A stretch of 64,000 nt of DNA. Source: DATBQN01 sp963755825. Lineage in GTDB: Bacteria; Acidobacteriota; Thermoanaerobaculia; Multivoradales; UBA5704. The stretch is from NCBI GenBank assembly GCA_963755825.1, contig CAVWLA010000003.1, positions 1,426,001 to 1,490,000 on the forward strand, given 5' to 3'. The notes below the pieces were generated by a model. The model saw only the letters and a list, made by a program, of their open reading frames with translations. It was not told the DNA's origin and ran no database searches. Positions 15,092 through 27,410 of the stretch are shown here, piece after piece. The first letter of the stretch is position 1. The number at the start of each line of letters is the position of its first letter. A program made the translations under genes and the position numbers.

Positions 15092-15730
15092 ATGAAGCCA
15101 CAAGCATGGACCGTCGTCGCGCCGGCCGCCGTCCTGGCGCTCGCCACCCTCGCCACCACCGGCTGCGCCACCAAGAAGTACGTGCAGACGGAGAACAAGG
15201 CGATCCACACGCGGATCGACGAGGTGCAGGGCGAGGTCGAGAAGACCCAGACCCGCCTCGACACCCAGGAGAAGCGGGTCGACCAGGTGCAGACCCAGGT
15301 GACCCAGGTCTCGCAGACCGCCCAGGACGCCCTCCAGCGCGCCACTGACGCCGGCAAGCTCGCCCAGGGCAAGCTCCTCTACGAGACCGTGCTCACCGAC
15401 GACAAGGTGCGTTTCGGCTTCAACCGGCACCAGCTCTCGGACCCCGCGAGGTCGGCCCTCGACGAGTTCGCCGAGAAGCTGAAGACGGATGGCAAGCCCG
15501 TCTACGTCGAGATCCAAGGCCACACCGACAACGTCGGCACCAAGGACTACAACGAGAAGCTGGGCCTGGCGCGGGCCGAGGCGGTGCGGCGGTACCTCAA
15601 CCAGCAGCACGGCTTCCCGCTCCACCGCATCAACGTCATCTCCTACGGTGACACGGCGTCCATCGACACCAACAAGACCTCCGAGGGCCGCGCCCACAAC
15701 CGGCGCGTCAACCTCGTGGTCCTCGAGTAG
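15092..15730 (+). CDS. OmpA-family peptidoglycan-binding lipoprotein
   Basis: 212 residues. The signal peptide ends in a lipobox (LATTGC), giving a lipidated Cys. Residues about 30-90 form a heptad-rich coiled coil (IDEVQGEVEKTQTRLDTQ and onward), as in Lpp-like spacers. The C-terminal OmpA/Pal domain contains VEIQGHTDNVGTKDYN and GLARAEAVRRYL, plus the DAP-binding Asp/Arg region EGRAHNRRVNLVVL. It should anchor the outer membrane to peptidoglycan. A Shine-Dalgarno AAGGAG precedes the ATG. Confidence 0.9.
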   Translation: MKPQAWTVVAPAAVLALATLATTGCATKKYVQTENKAIHTRIDEVQGEVEKTQTRLDTQEKRVDQVQTQVTQVSQTAQDALQRATDAGKLAQGKLLYETVLTDDKVRFGFNRHQLSDPARSALDEFAEKLKTDGKPVYVEIQGHTDNVGTKDYNEKLGLARAEAVRRYLNQQHGFPLHRINVISYGDTASIDTNKTSEGRAHNRRVNLVVLE

Positions 15731-15746
15731 CGGGAAGGGTCGGGAA

Positions 15747-15773
15747 CCCCGGGCGGCCGCCGGCTGCCCGGGG
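15747..15773. terminator. GC hairpin between convergent genes
   Basis: CCCCGGGC (15747-15754) pairs perfectly with GCCCGGGG (15766-15773) across an 11-base loop. It lies between the OmpA and TlpA stops. There is no T-run on either side. A bidirectional transcription stop is likely from position only. Confidence 0.45.
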
Positions 15774-15787
15774 AGCTCTCGGAAGGG

Positions 15788-16318
15788 CTAGACGCCGGCT
15801 TCCTTGAGCAGACGGCGGATGGTGTCGCCGTCCGAGATGCCGGGCTGGAAGTAGGAGACGACGCCCTTCTTGTTGACCACCAGCAGGGTGGGAAGAGCGT
15901 AGATCCCGAGCTGGTCGGAGACGTTCTTGGGGTCGAGGAGGACGTCGGCGTAGGTCATCGGCGTCGTCTTGAGGAAGCTCTCGACCGCCGGCGCCTCCTC
16001 GCCGACGTCGGCGGCGAGAAACCTCACACCCTTGCCGTGGTAGTCCTTGGCGACGTCCTCGAGGATCCGCCCCTGCACGTGGCACGGGCCGCACCAGGTC
16101 GCCCAGAAATCGACCACCACCACCTGCCCTGGAAAGCTGCTCGGTCCCAGCGACTGGCCGCCGGTCAGCTTCGGCAGCTTGAAGGTGGGCTTGGTGCCCA
16201 CCAGGTTGGGCGTCGCGTTGCCCGCCGAGTCGCTCTCGCGGCAGCCGAAGAGGAGCAGCGAGGCGAGGAAGCCGACGCTGAGAATCGCCAAGGCTGAGGG
16301 GAGCTTGATCCGGCTCAT
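15788..16318 (-). CDS. TlpA/ResA-like thioredoxin lipoprotein
   Basis: 176 residues. The N-terminus is a lipoprotein signal (ILSVGFLASLLLFGC). The thioredoxin domain follows with VVVDFWATWCGPC (active-site WCGPC), cis-Pro in YALPTLLVVNKKG, and the family insert EEAPAVESFLKTTPMTYADV. It would reduce or protect disulfides in the periplasm, for example in cytochrome c maturation, but no such genes are beside it. The ATG at 16318 is chosen for the signal peptide. Confidence 0.9.
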   Translation of the reverse strand: MSRIKLPSALAILSVGFLASLLLFGCRESDSAGNATPNLVGTKPTFKLPKLTGGQSLGPSSFPGQVVVVDFWATWCGPCHVQGRILEDVAKDYHGKGVRFLAADVGEEAPAVESFLKTTPMTYADVLLDPKNVSDQLGIYALPTLLVVNKKGVVSYFQPGISDGDTIRRLLKEAGV

Positions 16319-16383
16319 GGTGCCTCGGATGATATCACCGCGCCCGGCGCCGGCGGGGCCGGCCGCGGCGATCACGGCGCACG

Positions 16384-16411
16384 AAAAAGGCCGGGGCTCG
16401 AGGCCCCGGCC
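16384..16411 (-). terminator. Rho-independent terminator of nrdJ
   Basis: A perfect 9-bp stem (16389-16397 with 16403-16411, five-base loop) is followed on the minus strand by TTTTT (16388-16384). It is about 35 bp past the nrdJ stop. Confidence 0.88.
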
Positions 16412-16446
16412 CTGGTGCTCCCGAGCGGCGGTGCGGGATGCCGGCG

Positions 16447-19248
<2,802 letters not shown>

Positions 19249-19292
19249 GTTGAGGTCTCCTCCGCGGGATTTTAGAGTTGAAAAGCCTCCAA

Positions 19293-19346
19293 ACCCTACG
19301 CCCGGTGGGGTGCGGTGTCAAGGCCATAAACCACAAGATATTGTGG
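19293..19346 (-). promoter_or_regulatory. nrdJ promoter with an NrdR box
   Basis: On the minus strand TTGACA (19321-19316), a 17-bp spacer and TAGGGT (19298-19293) form a good sigma-70 promoter. Just upstream, 19331-19346 is CCACAAGATATTGTGG, a perfect 6-bp inverted repeat around GATA. It agrees at 13 of 16 places with the NrdR box consensus acaCwAtATaTwGtgt. A half-site ACACGATATT lies beside it (19349-19358). Repression of nrdJ by NrdR when dATP is plentiful is therefore likely. The rest of 19249-19589 holds no gene or B12 riboswitch that I can see. Confidence 0.72.
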
Positions 19347-19589
19347 TCACACGATATTCCCTCCCCCACGCCTAGCCGGCCACTGAGCAAGAATTACCGC
19401 TCCGCAGCGTTCCCGCAGTTTTTCCACACCCGGTCTTGCAGGGCGCGAGAGGGGGGCGCCCAGGCGACAGTGCAAGGAGGAAACGGCCACTCTGAAAGCC
19501 CGCTTTCAAAGCTCCCCCAACTTTGAAAGAATTCGGCTGAAAATTTTAAAAGCCCTGGAGTCCCTCCGGCGCGCGCAAGAGCTTCTTCC

Positions 19590-20723
19590 ATGAACCCAGA
19601 CGACTTCCGCGCCCCCGAAGCCGGCCATCTCGTCCGCATCGCCGGCGGGGCGTTCGCCTTCGTCCCCTCCCCGCTGCCCCCCCGGCTCACGTTCGACGAC
19701 GACCTCGTCCTCCGCCTCTCGCGCGCCGACGCCCTCCTCGGCGAGCTCTCCGGGTTGGGGCGCCAGCTCCCCCATCCTCATCTCCTCATCGCACCCTACA
19801 CCCGGCGCGAGGCGGTGCTCTCGTCGCGGATCGAGGGGACCCGCACGACGCTCTCCGAGCTGCTGCTCGACGAGCTGGGCGCACTGCCGGAGCCGGCGGC
19901 CGAGGTGCACGAGGTGCGCAACTACGTGGCGGCCCTCGAGCACGGCATCGAACGGCTGGGCGCCCTGCCGCTCTCCTTACGGCTCGTCCAGGAGCTCCAT
20001 GGCAAGCTGATGAGCGGGGTGCGCGGCGGCATGGCGGCGCCAGGGGAGTTCCGCCGCACGCAGAACTGGATCGGTCCGCCAGGGAGCACCCTCGCGACCG
20101 CGCCCTACGTGCCGCCGCCGGTGCCGGAAATGACAGAGGCGCTCGGCCAATGGGAGCTCTACCTGCACCGGCGGGACGAGCTGCCGGACCTCATCCAGTG
20201 CGCCCTCATCCACGAGCACTTCGAGGCGATCCATCCATTCCTCGACGGCAACGGCCGTATCGGCCGCCTGCTGATCACCCTATTCCTCCTCGAGCGCGGC
20301 CGGCTGTCGCAGCCGCTCCTCTACATCTCTTCCTACCTCGAGCCGCACCGCGCGGAGTACTACGAGGCGCTCGAGCGGGTGAGGACGGTGGGCGACTGGG
20401 CCGGCTGGGTGCGCCTCTTCCTCACCGCCGTCGGCGAGTCCGCCGACCGCGCCTGCCGTCAGGCGCGCATCCTGCTCGACCTGCGCGAGCGCTCCCGCGA
20501 GCTGGTGCGTGGGAAGGCGAAGGCGCTGGCGCTCCTCGACGAGCTGTTCGCCAGCCCCTACGTCACGGTGACCCGAGCCGCCGAGGTCCTCGCGGTCAGC
20601 TATCCCACCGCGCGCACCGCGGTCGCCACCCTCGTCCGGGCGGGGCTTCTCACGGAGCTCGGCGAGGGCAGATGGCGACGCGTCTACGTGGCGCGTCCGA
20701 TCCTCGAGGCCCTCGAGACCTGA
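19590..20723 (+). CDS. Class II Fic-family AMPylator-like protein with C-terminal winged helix
   Basis: 377 residues. The Fic core motif HPFLDGNGRIGR (His215) is complete, so transfer of AMP or another nucleotide to a target hydroxyl is expected. The N-terminal inhibitory helix carries SSRIEG (from residue 78), the [ST]xxxE[GN] signature of class II Fic proteins, whose Glu blocks ATP binding until released. QNWIGPPG and PPPVPEMTEAL form the flap and linker. Residues about 310-377 make a winged helix (VTRAAEVLAVSYPTARTAVATLVRAGLL) that may bind DNA. Such Fic-HTH proteins are often self-regulating. No antitoxin-like gene is adjacent. The target is unknown. Confidence 0.9.
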   Translation: MNPDDFRAPEAGHLVRIAGGAFAFVPSPLPPRLTFDDDLVLRLSRADALLGELSGLGRQLPHPHLLIAPYTRREAVLSSRIEGTRTTLSELLLDELGALPEPAAEVHEVRNYVAALEHGIERLGALPLSLRLVQELHGKLMSGVRGGMAAPGEFRRTQNWIGPPGSTLATAPYVPPPVPEMTEALGQWELYLHRRDELPDLIQCALIHEHFEAIHPFLDGNGRIGRLLITLFLLERGRLSQPLLYISSYLEPHRAEYYEALERVRTVGDWAGWVRLFLTAVGESADRACRQARILLDLRERSRELVRGKAKALALLDELFASPYVTVTRAAEVLAVSYPTARTAVATLVRAGLLTELGEGRWRRVYVARPILEALET

Positions 20724-20741
20724 CCGTCCGCTTCGTGTCCC

Positions 20742-20753
20742 TATAATCGCCCC
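20742..20753 (+). promoter_or_regulatory. Candidate leaderless promoter of the mutase gene
   Basis: A perfect TATAAT (20742-20747) stands six bases before the ATG at 20754, with no Shine-Dalgarno between. Transcription would begin at or within a base or two of the start codon. Confidence 0.5.
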
Positions 20754-22415
20754 ATGGCGATCGATCCCCGTGCGGCCGAAGCCGCCGTGAAGGCCCGCAA
20801 GGCGAAGCCCGAAGCTCCGGCGCCGGCGGAAAAGAGGACCTCCTCCGGCATCCCGGTCGCTGCCGCCTACCGGCCGGCGGACGTGGCCGCCATCTCCTAT
20901 GAGAAGGCGGTCGGCGACCCCGGCGAGTTTCCTTATACCCGCGGGCTGTATGCGGACATGTATCGCCAGCGGCGCTGGACCATGCGGCAGTACGCGGGCT
21001 ACGCGTCTGCCGAGGAGTCGAACCGGCGCTACCGCTACCTCCTCGCCCAGGGGACAACCGGCCTCTCGGTCGCCTTCGACCTGCCGACCCAGATCGGCTA
21101 CGACTCCGACCACTCGCTGGCGCTGGGAGAGGTGGGGCGGGTCGGCGTCGCCATCGACTCGCTCGCCGACATGCGGCGGCTGTTCGACGGCATCCCGCTC
21201 GACCGCGTGACCACCTCGATGACCATCAACTCGACGGCGGCGATCCTCCTCGCCTTCTACCTGGCGGTCGCCGAGGAGCAGGGGGTGGCCTGGGAGAAGG
21301 TCGGCGGCACGGTGCAGAACGACATCCTCAAGGAGTACGCCGCGCGCGGCACCTATATCTACCCGCCCGGCCCGTCGCTCAAGCTGGTCACCGACGTGAT
21401 CTCCTTCTGCGCCGACCGGGTGCCGCGCTGGAACCCGATCTCGATCTCCGGCTACCACATGCGCGAGGCGGGCTCGACGGCGGTGCAGGAGGTCGCCTTC
21501 ACCCTGGCGAACGGCCTCGCCTACGTCGAGGCGGCGCTGGCGCGCGGCCTCGCCATCGACGACTTCGCGCCGCGCCTCTCCTTCTTCTTCAACGCCCACA
21601 ACAATTTTCTCGAAGAGGTGGCGAAGTTCCGCGCCGCCCGGCGCCTGTGGGCGGAGCTCGTCGGCGAGCGCTTCGCGCCCGCCGACCCGCGCTCCCTCTG
21701 GCTCCGCTTCCACACCCAGACCGCCGGCTCGACGCTCACCGCCCAGCAGCCCGCCAACAACGTCGTGCGGGTGGCGATCCAGGCGCTCGCCGCGGTCTGC
21801 GGCGGCACCCAATCGCTGCACACCAACGCCCTCGACGAGGCGCTCGGCCTGCCGACCGAGGCGGCGGCGCGGCTGGCGCTGCGCACCCAACAGGTGATCG
21901 CCTGCGAGAGCGGCGTCGCCGACGTCGCCGACCCCCTCGGCGGCTCCTACGTCATCGAGGCCTGGACGGAGGACATCGTCACCCGCGCCCGCGCCTACAT
22001 CGCCCGCATCGACGCCATGGGCGGCGCCTTGAAGGCGCTGGAGAGCGGCTTCCAGCAGCACGAGATCGCCGACGCCGCCTACGCCCACCAGATCGCCGTC
22101 GAGGAGGAGCGCGAGCTGGTGGTCGGCGTCAACGCCTTCCAGGCCGCCGCCGGCGACGCCGAGACGGCGACCGAAGTGCTGTCGATCGACCCCGCCGCCG
22201 AGCGCGACCAGGTGGCGCGGCTCCACGCCCTCCGCGCCGCCCGCGACGACGCCCGCGCCGGGGCCGCCCGCCAAGCCCTCGCCGCCGCCGCCGGCGAGGA
22301 CCGCCACCTGATGCCGCCGATCCTCGACTGCGTGCGCGCCGAGGTCACCCTGGGCGAGATCTCCGACACCCTCCGCGGCGTCTACGGCGAATACGAGGAC
22401 GCCGGCTTCGAGTAG
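20754..22415 (+). CDS. Methylmalonyl-CoA mutase, large-subunit catalytic domain
   Basis: A 553-residue mutase TIM barrel. Substrate and cofactor landmarks include EFPYTRGLYADMYRQRRWTMRQYAGY, GTTGLSVAFDLPTQIGYDSDH, SMTINSTAAILLAFY, GTVQNDILKEY, ISISGYHMREAGST and FHTQTAGSTLTAQQP, all typical of the (R)-methylmalonyl-CoA mutase/isobutyryl-CoA mutase group. The C-terminal cobalamin-binding DxHxxG domain is absent, so a separate small B12-binding subunit must be encoded elsewhere. It interconverts methylmalonyl-CoA and succinyl-CoA in propionate metabolism. MeaB and the epimerase are in this window near 63 kb. Ethylmalonyl or isobutyryl specificity cannot be excluded without residue-level comparison. 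Confidence 0.92.
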   Translation: MAIDPRAAEAAVKARKAKPEAPAPAEKRTSSGIPVAAAYRPADVAAISYEKAVGDPGEFPYTRGLYADMYRQRRWTMRQYAGYASAEESNRRYRYLLAQGTTGLSVAFDLPTQIGYDSDHSLALGEVGRVGVAIDSLADMRRLFDGIPLDRVTTSMTINSTAAILLAFYLAVAEEQGVAWEKVGGTVQNDILKEYAARGTYIYPPGPSLKLVTDVISFCADRVPRWNPISISGYHMREAGSTAVQEVAFTLANGLAYVEAALARGLAIDDFAPRLSFFFNAHNNFLEEVAKFRAARRLWAELVGERFAPADPRSLWLRFHTQTAGSTLTAQQPANNVVRVAIQALAAVCGGTQSLHTNALDEALGLPTEAAARLALRTQQVIACESGVADVADPLGGSYVIEAWTEDIVTRARAYIARIDAMGGALKALESGFQQHEIADAAYAHQIAVEEERELVVGVNAFQAAAGDAETATEVLSIDPAAERDQVARLHALRAARDDARAGAARQALAAAAGEDRHLMPPILDCVRAEVTLGEISDTLRGVYGEYEDAGFE

Positions 22416-22655
22416 GTGCCGGCAGACCGGCGAGAGCCGCCGGCGGACCGCCGACGGCCGCCCTTGGCTGCCGCCTCGGGCGGGCGTAGTATTCGTTCCT
22501 CATCGCTCCATGGACTACCGGGAAGGCGCCGGGTCGGCGACGGGCTCTCCCGGCCGCATCATGCGGAGCCGAACCGTCCAGCTGCCCGCCGGACCCTGCC
22601 GGGGCGAGACCCTGCGCGGCGCCGGCCGCGCGAGCGGCGTCGCCCGAGGCGCCGG

Positions 22656-24482
22656 ATGACCGTCGCGGAGATCGAGGCCGCCGTCCTCCGCCACCTCCTC
22701 GCCGCGACGGCGCGCGCCTACGACGAGCAGGTCGCGGCCCTCGCCGCCGCCCGCGAGCTGGCCATGGTGACGCTCGCCGCCATCGGCGATGGGGTGCTGG
22801 CGACCGACGCCGCGGCGCGGGTGCAATTCCTCAACCCGGCGGCCGAGAAGCTGACCGGCTGGACGCCGGCCGAGGCCGCCGGCCGGGCGCTCGCCGAGGT
22901 CTTCCCGCTGCAGGACGAGGCGGGCGACGACGCGGACGTCGCCGGGGCCGGCGGCGGCGCGCTCGCCCGGCTGGTCGAGCGCTGCCTGGAGGAGGAGGCG
23001 CGGCTGCGGCTCGACGGCCGGCCGACCCTCGGCCACCGCGACGGCCACCGCTACGCCATCGAGAGCACCTGCGCCTCGATCCGCGACGGCGGCGGGGCGA
23101 TCATCGGCGTCGTCATCGTCTTCCAGGACGTCTCCGACAAGCGGCTGATGGCGCTCCAGCTCGCCCACCAGGCGACCCACGACGAGCTCACCGGCCTGCT
23201 CAACCGGCAGGCTTTCGACGGCCACCTCGCGCGCGCCCTCGACGACAGCCGCCGGCGCGGCGCGGCGCCCGCCCTCTGCTATCTCGACCTCGACCAGTTC
23301 AAGCTGGTCAACGACACCTGCGGCCACCTCGCCGGCGACGAGCTGCTGCGCAAGGTGACCGCCCTCATCCAGGAGAGCCTGCGCCCCGAGGACGTCGCCG
23401 CGCGCCTCGGCGGCGACGAGTTCGGGATGCTCCTGGCCCGCGCGCCGCTCGCCGAGGCGGCGCCGCGCGTCGAGGCCTTCCACGCGGCGCTCCAGGAGAT
23501 GCGCTTCGTGTGGCGCGACCAGAGCTTCGCGGTCGGCGCCAGCATCGGCATCGTGCCGATCACGGGCCGCTTCCAGAGCGTCGCCCAGCTCCTCTCCGCC
23601 GCCGACCACGCCTGCTACCTGGCCAAGGAGCGCGGCCGCAACCGGCTGCAGGTCTACCGCGAGAACGACGCCGAGCTCATCCGCCGCCACGACGAGACGA
23701 GCTGGGTGGTTCGCGTCCAGAAGACCCTGGAGGAGGACCGCTTCCAGCTCTTCGCGCAGCCCATCCGGCCGCTCGCGCCGCAGGCGGCGGGCGGCCGCTA
23801 CTTCGAGGTCCTGCTGCGCATGGTCGAGGAGGACGGCACCATCCACCTGCCGTCCGACTTCATCCGCGCCGCCGAGCGCTACGGCCTGATGCCGGCGATC
23901 GACCGCTGGGTGATCCGCCGTGCCCTCGAGACCCTCGCCGGCCAGAGCGCCGCCTGGCTCGCCGACCTGGCGACCTGCGCCATCAACCTCTCGGCGGTGT
24001 CGGTCGGCGACGACGACTTCCTCCCCTTCGTCGAGGACGCCCTGGCGCGCTCCCGCCTGCCGCCGGCGAAGATCTGCTTCGAGCTCACCGAGACCGCGGC
24101 CATCGGCAACCTGGGGCGCGCCGGGCTGCTCTTCGTCCGCCTGGCGCGGCGCGGCGTGCGCTTCGCCCTCGATGACTTCGGCACCGGCATGGCCTCCTAC
24201 GGCTACCTGCGGGAGATCCCCGTCTCGACGTTGAAGATCGCCGGCAAGTTCGTCCAGGACATGGTGACCGACCCGCTCGACCGCGCCATGGTCGAGTCGA
24301 TCAACCAAGTGGGCCACGCGATGGGCCTCGCGACCGTCGCCGAGGCGGTGGGCAGCGCCGCCGTCGTCGACCGCCTGCGCGCCATCGGCGTCGACTACGC
24401 CCAGGGCAACTGGATCGGCCCGCCGCGGCCGCTCTCGCCGGCGCCGATCGCCAGCCTGAGCAAGGCGGCGACGAGATCCTGA
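22656..24482 (+). CDS. PAS-GGDEF-EAL cyclic-di-GMP protein
   Basis: 608 residues. An N-terminal helix and PAS domain (DGVLATDAAARVQFLNPAAEKLTGW, about residues 40-165) act as sensor. The GGDEF domain has an intact active loop LGGDEFG (252-256), so diguanylate cyclase activity is possible. The EAL domain has FEVLLRM in place of the EAL triplet (Glu384 kept) and keeps DDFGTG (Asp506-Asp507), TCAINLSAVSV and FELTETA, so phosphodiesterase activity is also possible. No membrane segment is evident. The ATG at 22656 is chosen because upstream codons show no homology. About 240 bp between this gene and the mutase gene holds no recognisable feature. Confidence 0.88.
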   Translation: MTVAEIEAAVLRHLLAATARAYDEQVAALAAARELAMVTLAAIGDGVLATDAAARVQFLNPAAEKLTGWTPAEAAGRALAEVFPLQDEAGDDADVAGAGGGALARLVERCLEEEARLRLDGRPTLGHRDGHRYAIESTCASIRDGGGAIIGVVIVFQDVSDKRLMALQLAHQATHDELTGLLNRQAFDGHLARALDDSRRRGAAPALCYLDLDQFKLVNDTCGHLAGDELLRKVTALIQESLRPEDVAARLGGDEFGMLLARAPLAEAAPRVEAFHAALQEMRFVWRDQSFAVGASIGIVPITGRFQSVAQLLSAADHACYLAKERGRNRLQVYRENDAELIRRHDETSWVVRVQKTLEEDRFQLFAQPIRPLAPQAAGGRYFEVLLRMVEEDGTIHLPSDFIRAAERYGLMPAIDRWVIRRALETLAGQSAAWLADLATCAINLSAVSVGDDDFLPFVEDALARSRLPPAKICFELTETAAIGNLGRAGLLFVRLARRGVRFALDDFGTGMASYGYLREIPVSTLKIAGKFVQDMVTDPLDRAMVESINQVGHAMGLATVAEAVGSAAVVDRLRAIGVDYAQGNWIGPPRPLSPAPIASLSKAATRS

Positions 24483-24483
24483 G

Positions 24484-25566
24484 TCAGCGGCCGCGCCGGC
24501 GCGGCGCGGGCTGCGTCTCCGGCAGCCGCTCGACGAGCGGACCGCGGATCTCGACCGGCAGGCGCGCGATGGCTTGGCGGACGGCGCGAGCGGTCGTCTG
24601 GCGTTCGGAGAGCGCCTCCCAGGCGAGGCGAACATCATCCGGCCGGTCGTCGAGCAGCAGCTCCAGCAGATCGCCCGCCTGGCGGAGATCCTTTGCCGCC
24701 TTGGTCTGCTCGGCGACCGGACGCCGCCCCGAGATCCAGAGCTTGTGCAGGGCGAAGCGCGCCGGGTCCGGCACGTTCACCAGAACGCCCGCACCGCCGA
24801 CGACGACCGCCTGGGCCGGGGACTCGATCAGATAGCCCAGAAAGCGGAGGGGATGGGCGGAGACCCCGAAAGCGGGAAGGAAGATCGGCTTGCCGCTCTC
24901 GGGCCCGTGGAGCGGGGTCAGGAAGTCGACGCGCAGCTCGCGGCCTCGGATCTTGAACGAGGTGCTCGGCAGCCGCGGATCGAGCGCCGGGACGGGCGCA
25001 AAGCCGAGATCCGCCGAGCGCAGGCTCGCTTCGACGGCCGACGGCGCGGCCTCGAGCGCGAGGGCGACGCCGATCGCGCGATCCTGCGCGATGTCGATGT
25101 CCTGCGTGCGCAGCGCCTGCTGACTGAACCGCGCGCCGAGCATGTTGCCGTAAGCGGCGAACGCCTGGGTGCCGACCAGCACGCCGCCCAGCTGAAAGAC
25201 GCCGGCCTCGGCCAGCAGCTCAAGGACGCGGACGACGCTGGAGCTCTCCCGCGTGGCACCGCCCGCCACCAGCATGCTGCACAGCTTGGCCCGCGCCGCG
25301 GCGTCGGCGGCGGAGCGGCTTCGCGTCTCCCTCGCCGTCTCCAGCCAAGCCGAGAGCGCCGGCGACTCCCTGCCGAGATAGCGCTGCCGCTTGCGCTCCC
25401 CTTCCATGAACTGGAGATACCAATACGTAGCACCGCGGATCGTCTTGGCGACGAAGCTGCCGTGCGGAGCGGAGGACGCCACCCCCTCGGCCTCGGCATG
25501 GACCGCCTGCTCGAGGAGCTCGGCATAGAGCGTCTGGACGGTGTTCGATAAGCGTTGGTAGGGCAT
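24484..25566 (-). CDS. GSU2403-family nucleotidyltransferase-fold protein
   Basis: About 360 residues. The N-terminal third is helical and polar. The central part has GGVLVGTQAFAAYGNMLG, then TQDIDIAQ, which is the hG[GS]...DxD core of the nucleotidyltransferase fold, and LRVDFLTPLHG giving a third acidic residue. The C-terminus has FALHKLWISGRRP. This arrangement fits the GSU2403-type nucleotidyltransferase family, whose function is unknown and which resembles antitoxin or toxin nucleotidyltransferases. The ATG at 25566 follows GGAGGGAG. A GTG ten codons earlier would fall at the edge of a strong inverted repeat. Both neighbours have unrelated functions. Confidence 0.72.
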   Translation of the reverse strand: MPYQRLSNTVQTLYAELLEQAVHAEAEGVASSAPHGSFVAKTIRGATYWYLQFMEGERKRQRYLGRESPALSAWLETARETRSRSAADAAARAKLCSMLVAGGATRESSSVVRVLELLAEAGVFQLGGVLVGTQAFAAYGNMLGARFSQQALRTQDIDIAQDRAIGVALALEAAPSAVEASLRSADLGFAPVPALDPRLPSTSFKIRGRELRVDFLTPLHGPESGKPIFLPAFGVSAHPLRFLGYLIESPAQAVVVGGAGVLVNVPDPARFALHKLWISGRRPVAEQTKAAKDLRQAGDLLELLLDDRPDDVRLAWEALSERQTTARAVRQAIARLPVEIRGPLVERLPETQPAPRRRGR

Positions 25567-25585
25567 GGCGGCGCGCGCTCCCTCC

Positions 25586-25619
25586 GTTATACGCACGATC
25601 CATCTCCATTGCGTATAAC
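25586..25619. promoter_or_regulatory. Perfect 10-bp inverted repeat (candidate operator)
   Basis: GTTATACGCA (25586-25595) and its exact reverse complement TGCGTATAAC (25610-25619) flank a 14-bp spacer. The left arm is 20 bp upstream of the nucleotidyltransferase start and contains TATAAC on the minus strand, a fair -10. The centre-to-centre distance of the arms is 24 bp. A dimeric regulator, possibly the gene product itself, may bind here. The remaining roughly 170 bp up to the permease gene has nothing else recognisable. Confidence 0.6.
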
Positions 25620-25786
25620 GAGCTCATCTTACTCTCTGCCCGGCGATCCGCGGCCAGGGCGCCGAGGGGAGAGACGCACGACCGGCATCCTCAACCTCTG
25701 CGAGCGCCGGACCGCTGCAAGTTCCTGCAGGCATCTATTTCCCGTAGTATCAGGCGCCGAAAGTCCGCGTTCCTGGGAGGGTTGTC

Positions 25787-27370
<1,584 letters not shown>

Positions 27371-27410
27371 TCTTCCTCTCCAACCATCCAACTTCGCGGA
27401 GGTCTCGAGA

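Noticed and set aside
19249..19589. Cobalamin riboswitch before nrdJ
   Set aside because: I looked for a B12 box and the surrounding stems and found none. The visible elements are a sigma-70 promoter and an NrdR box.
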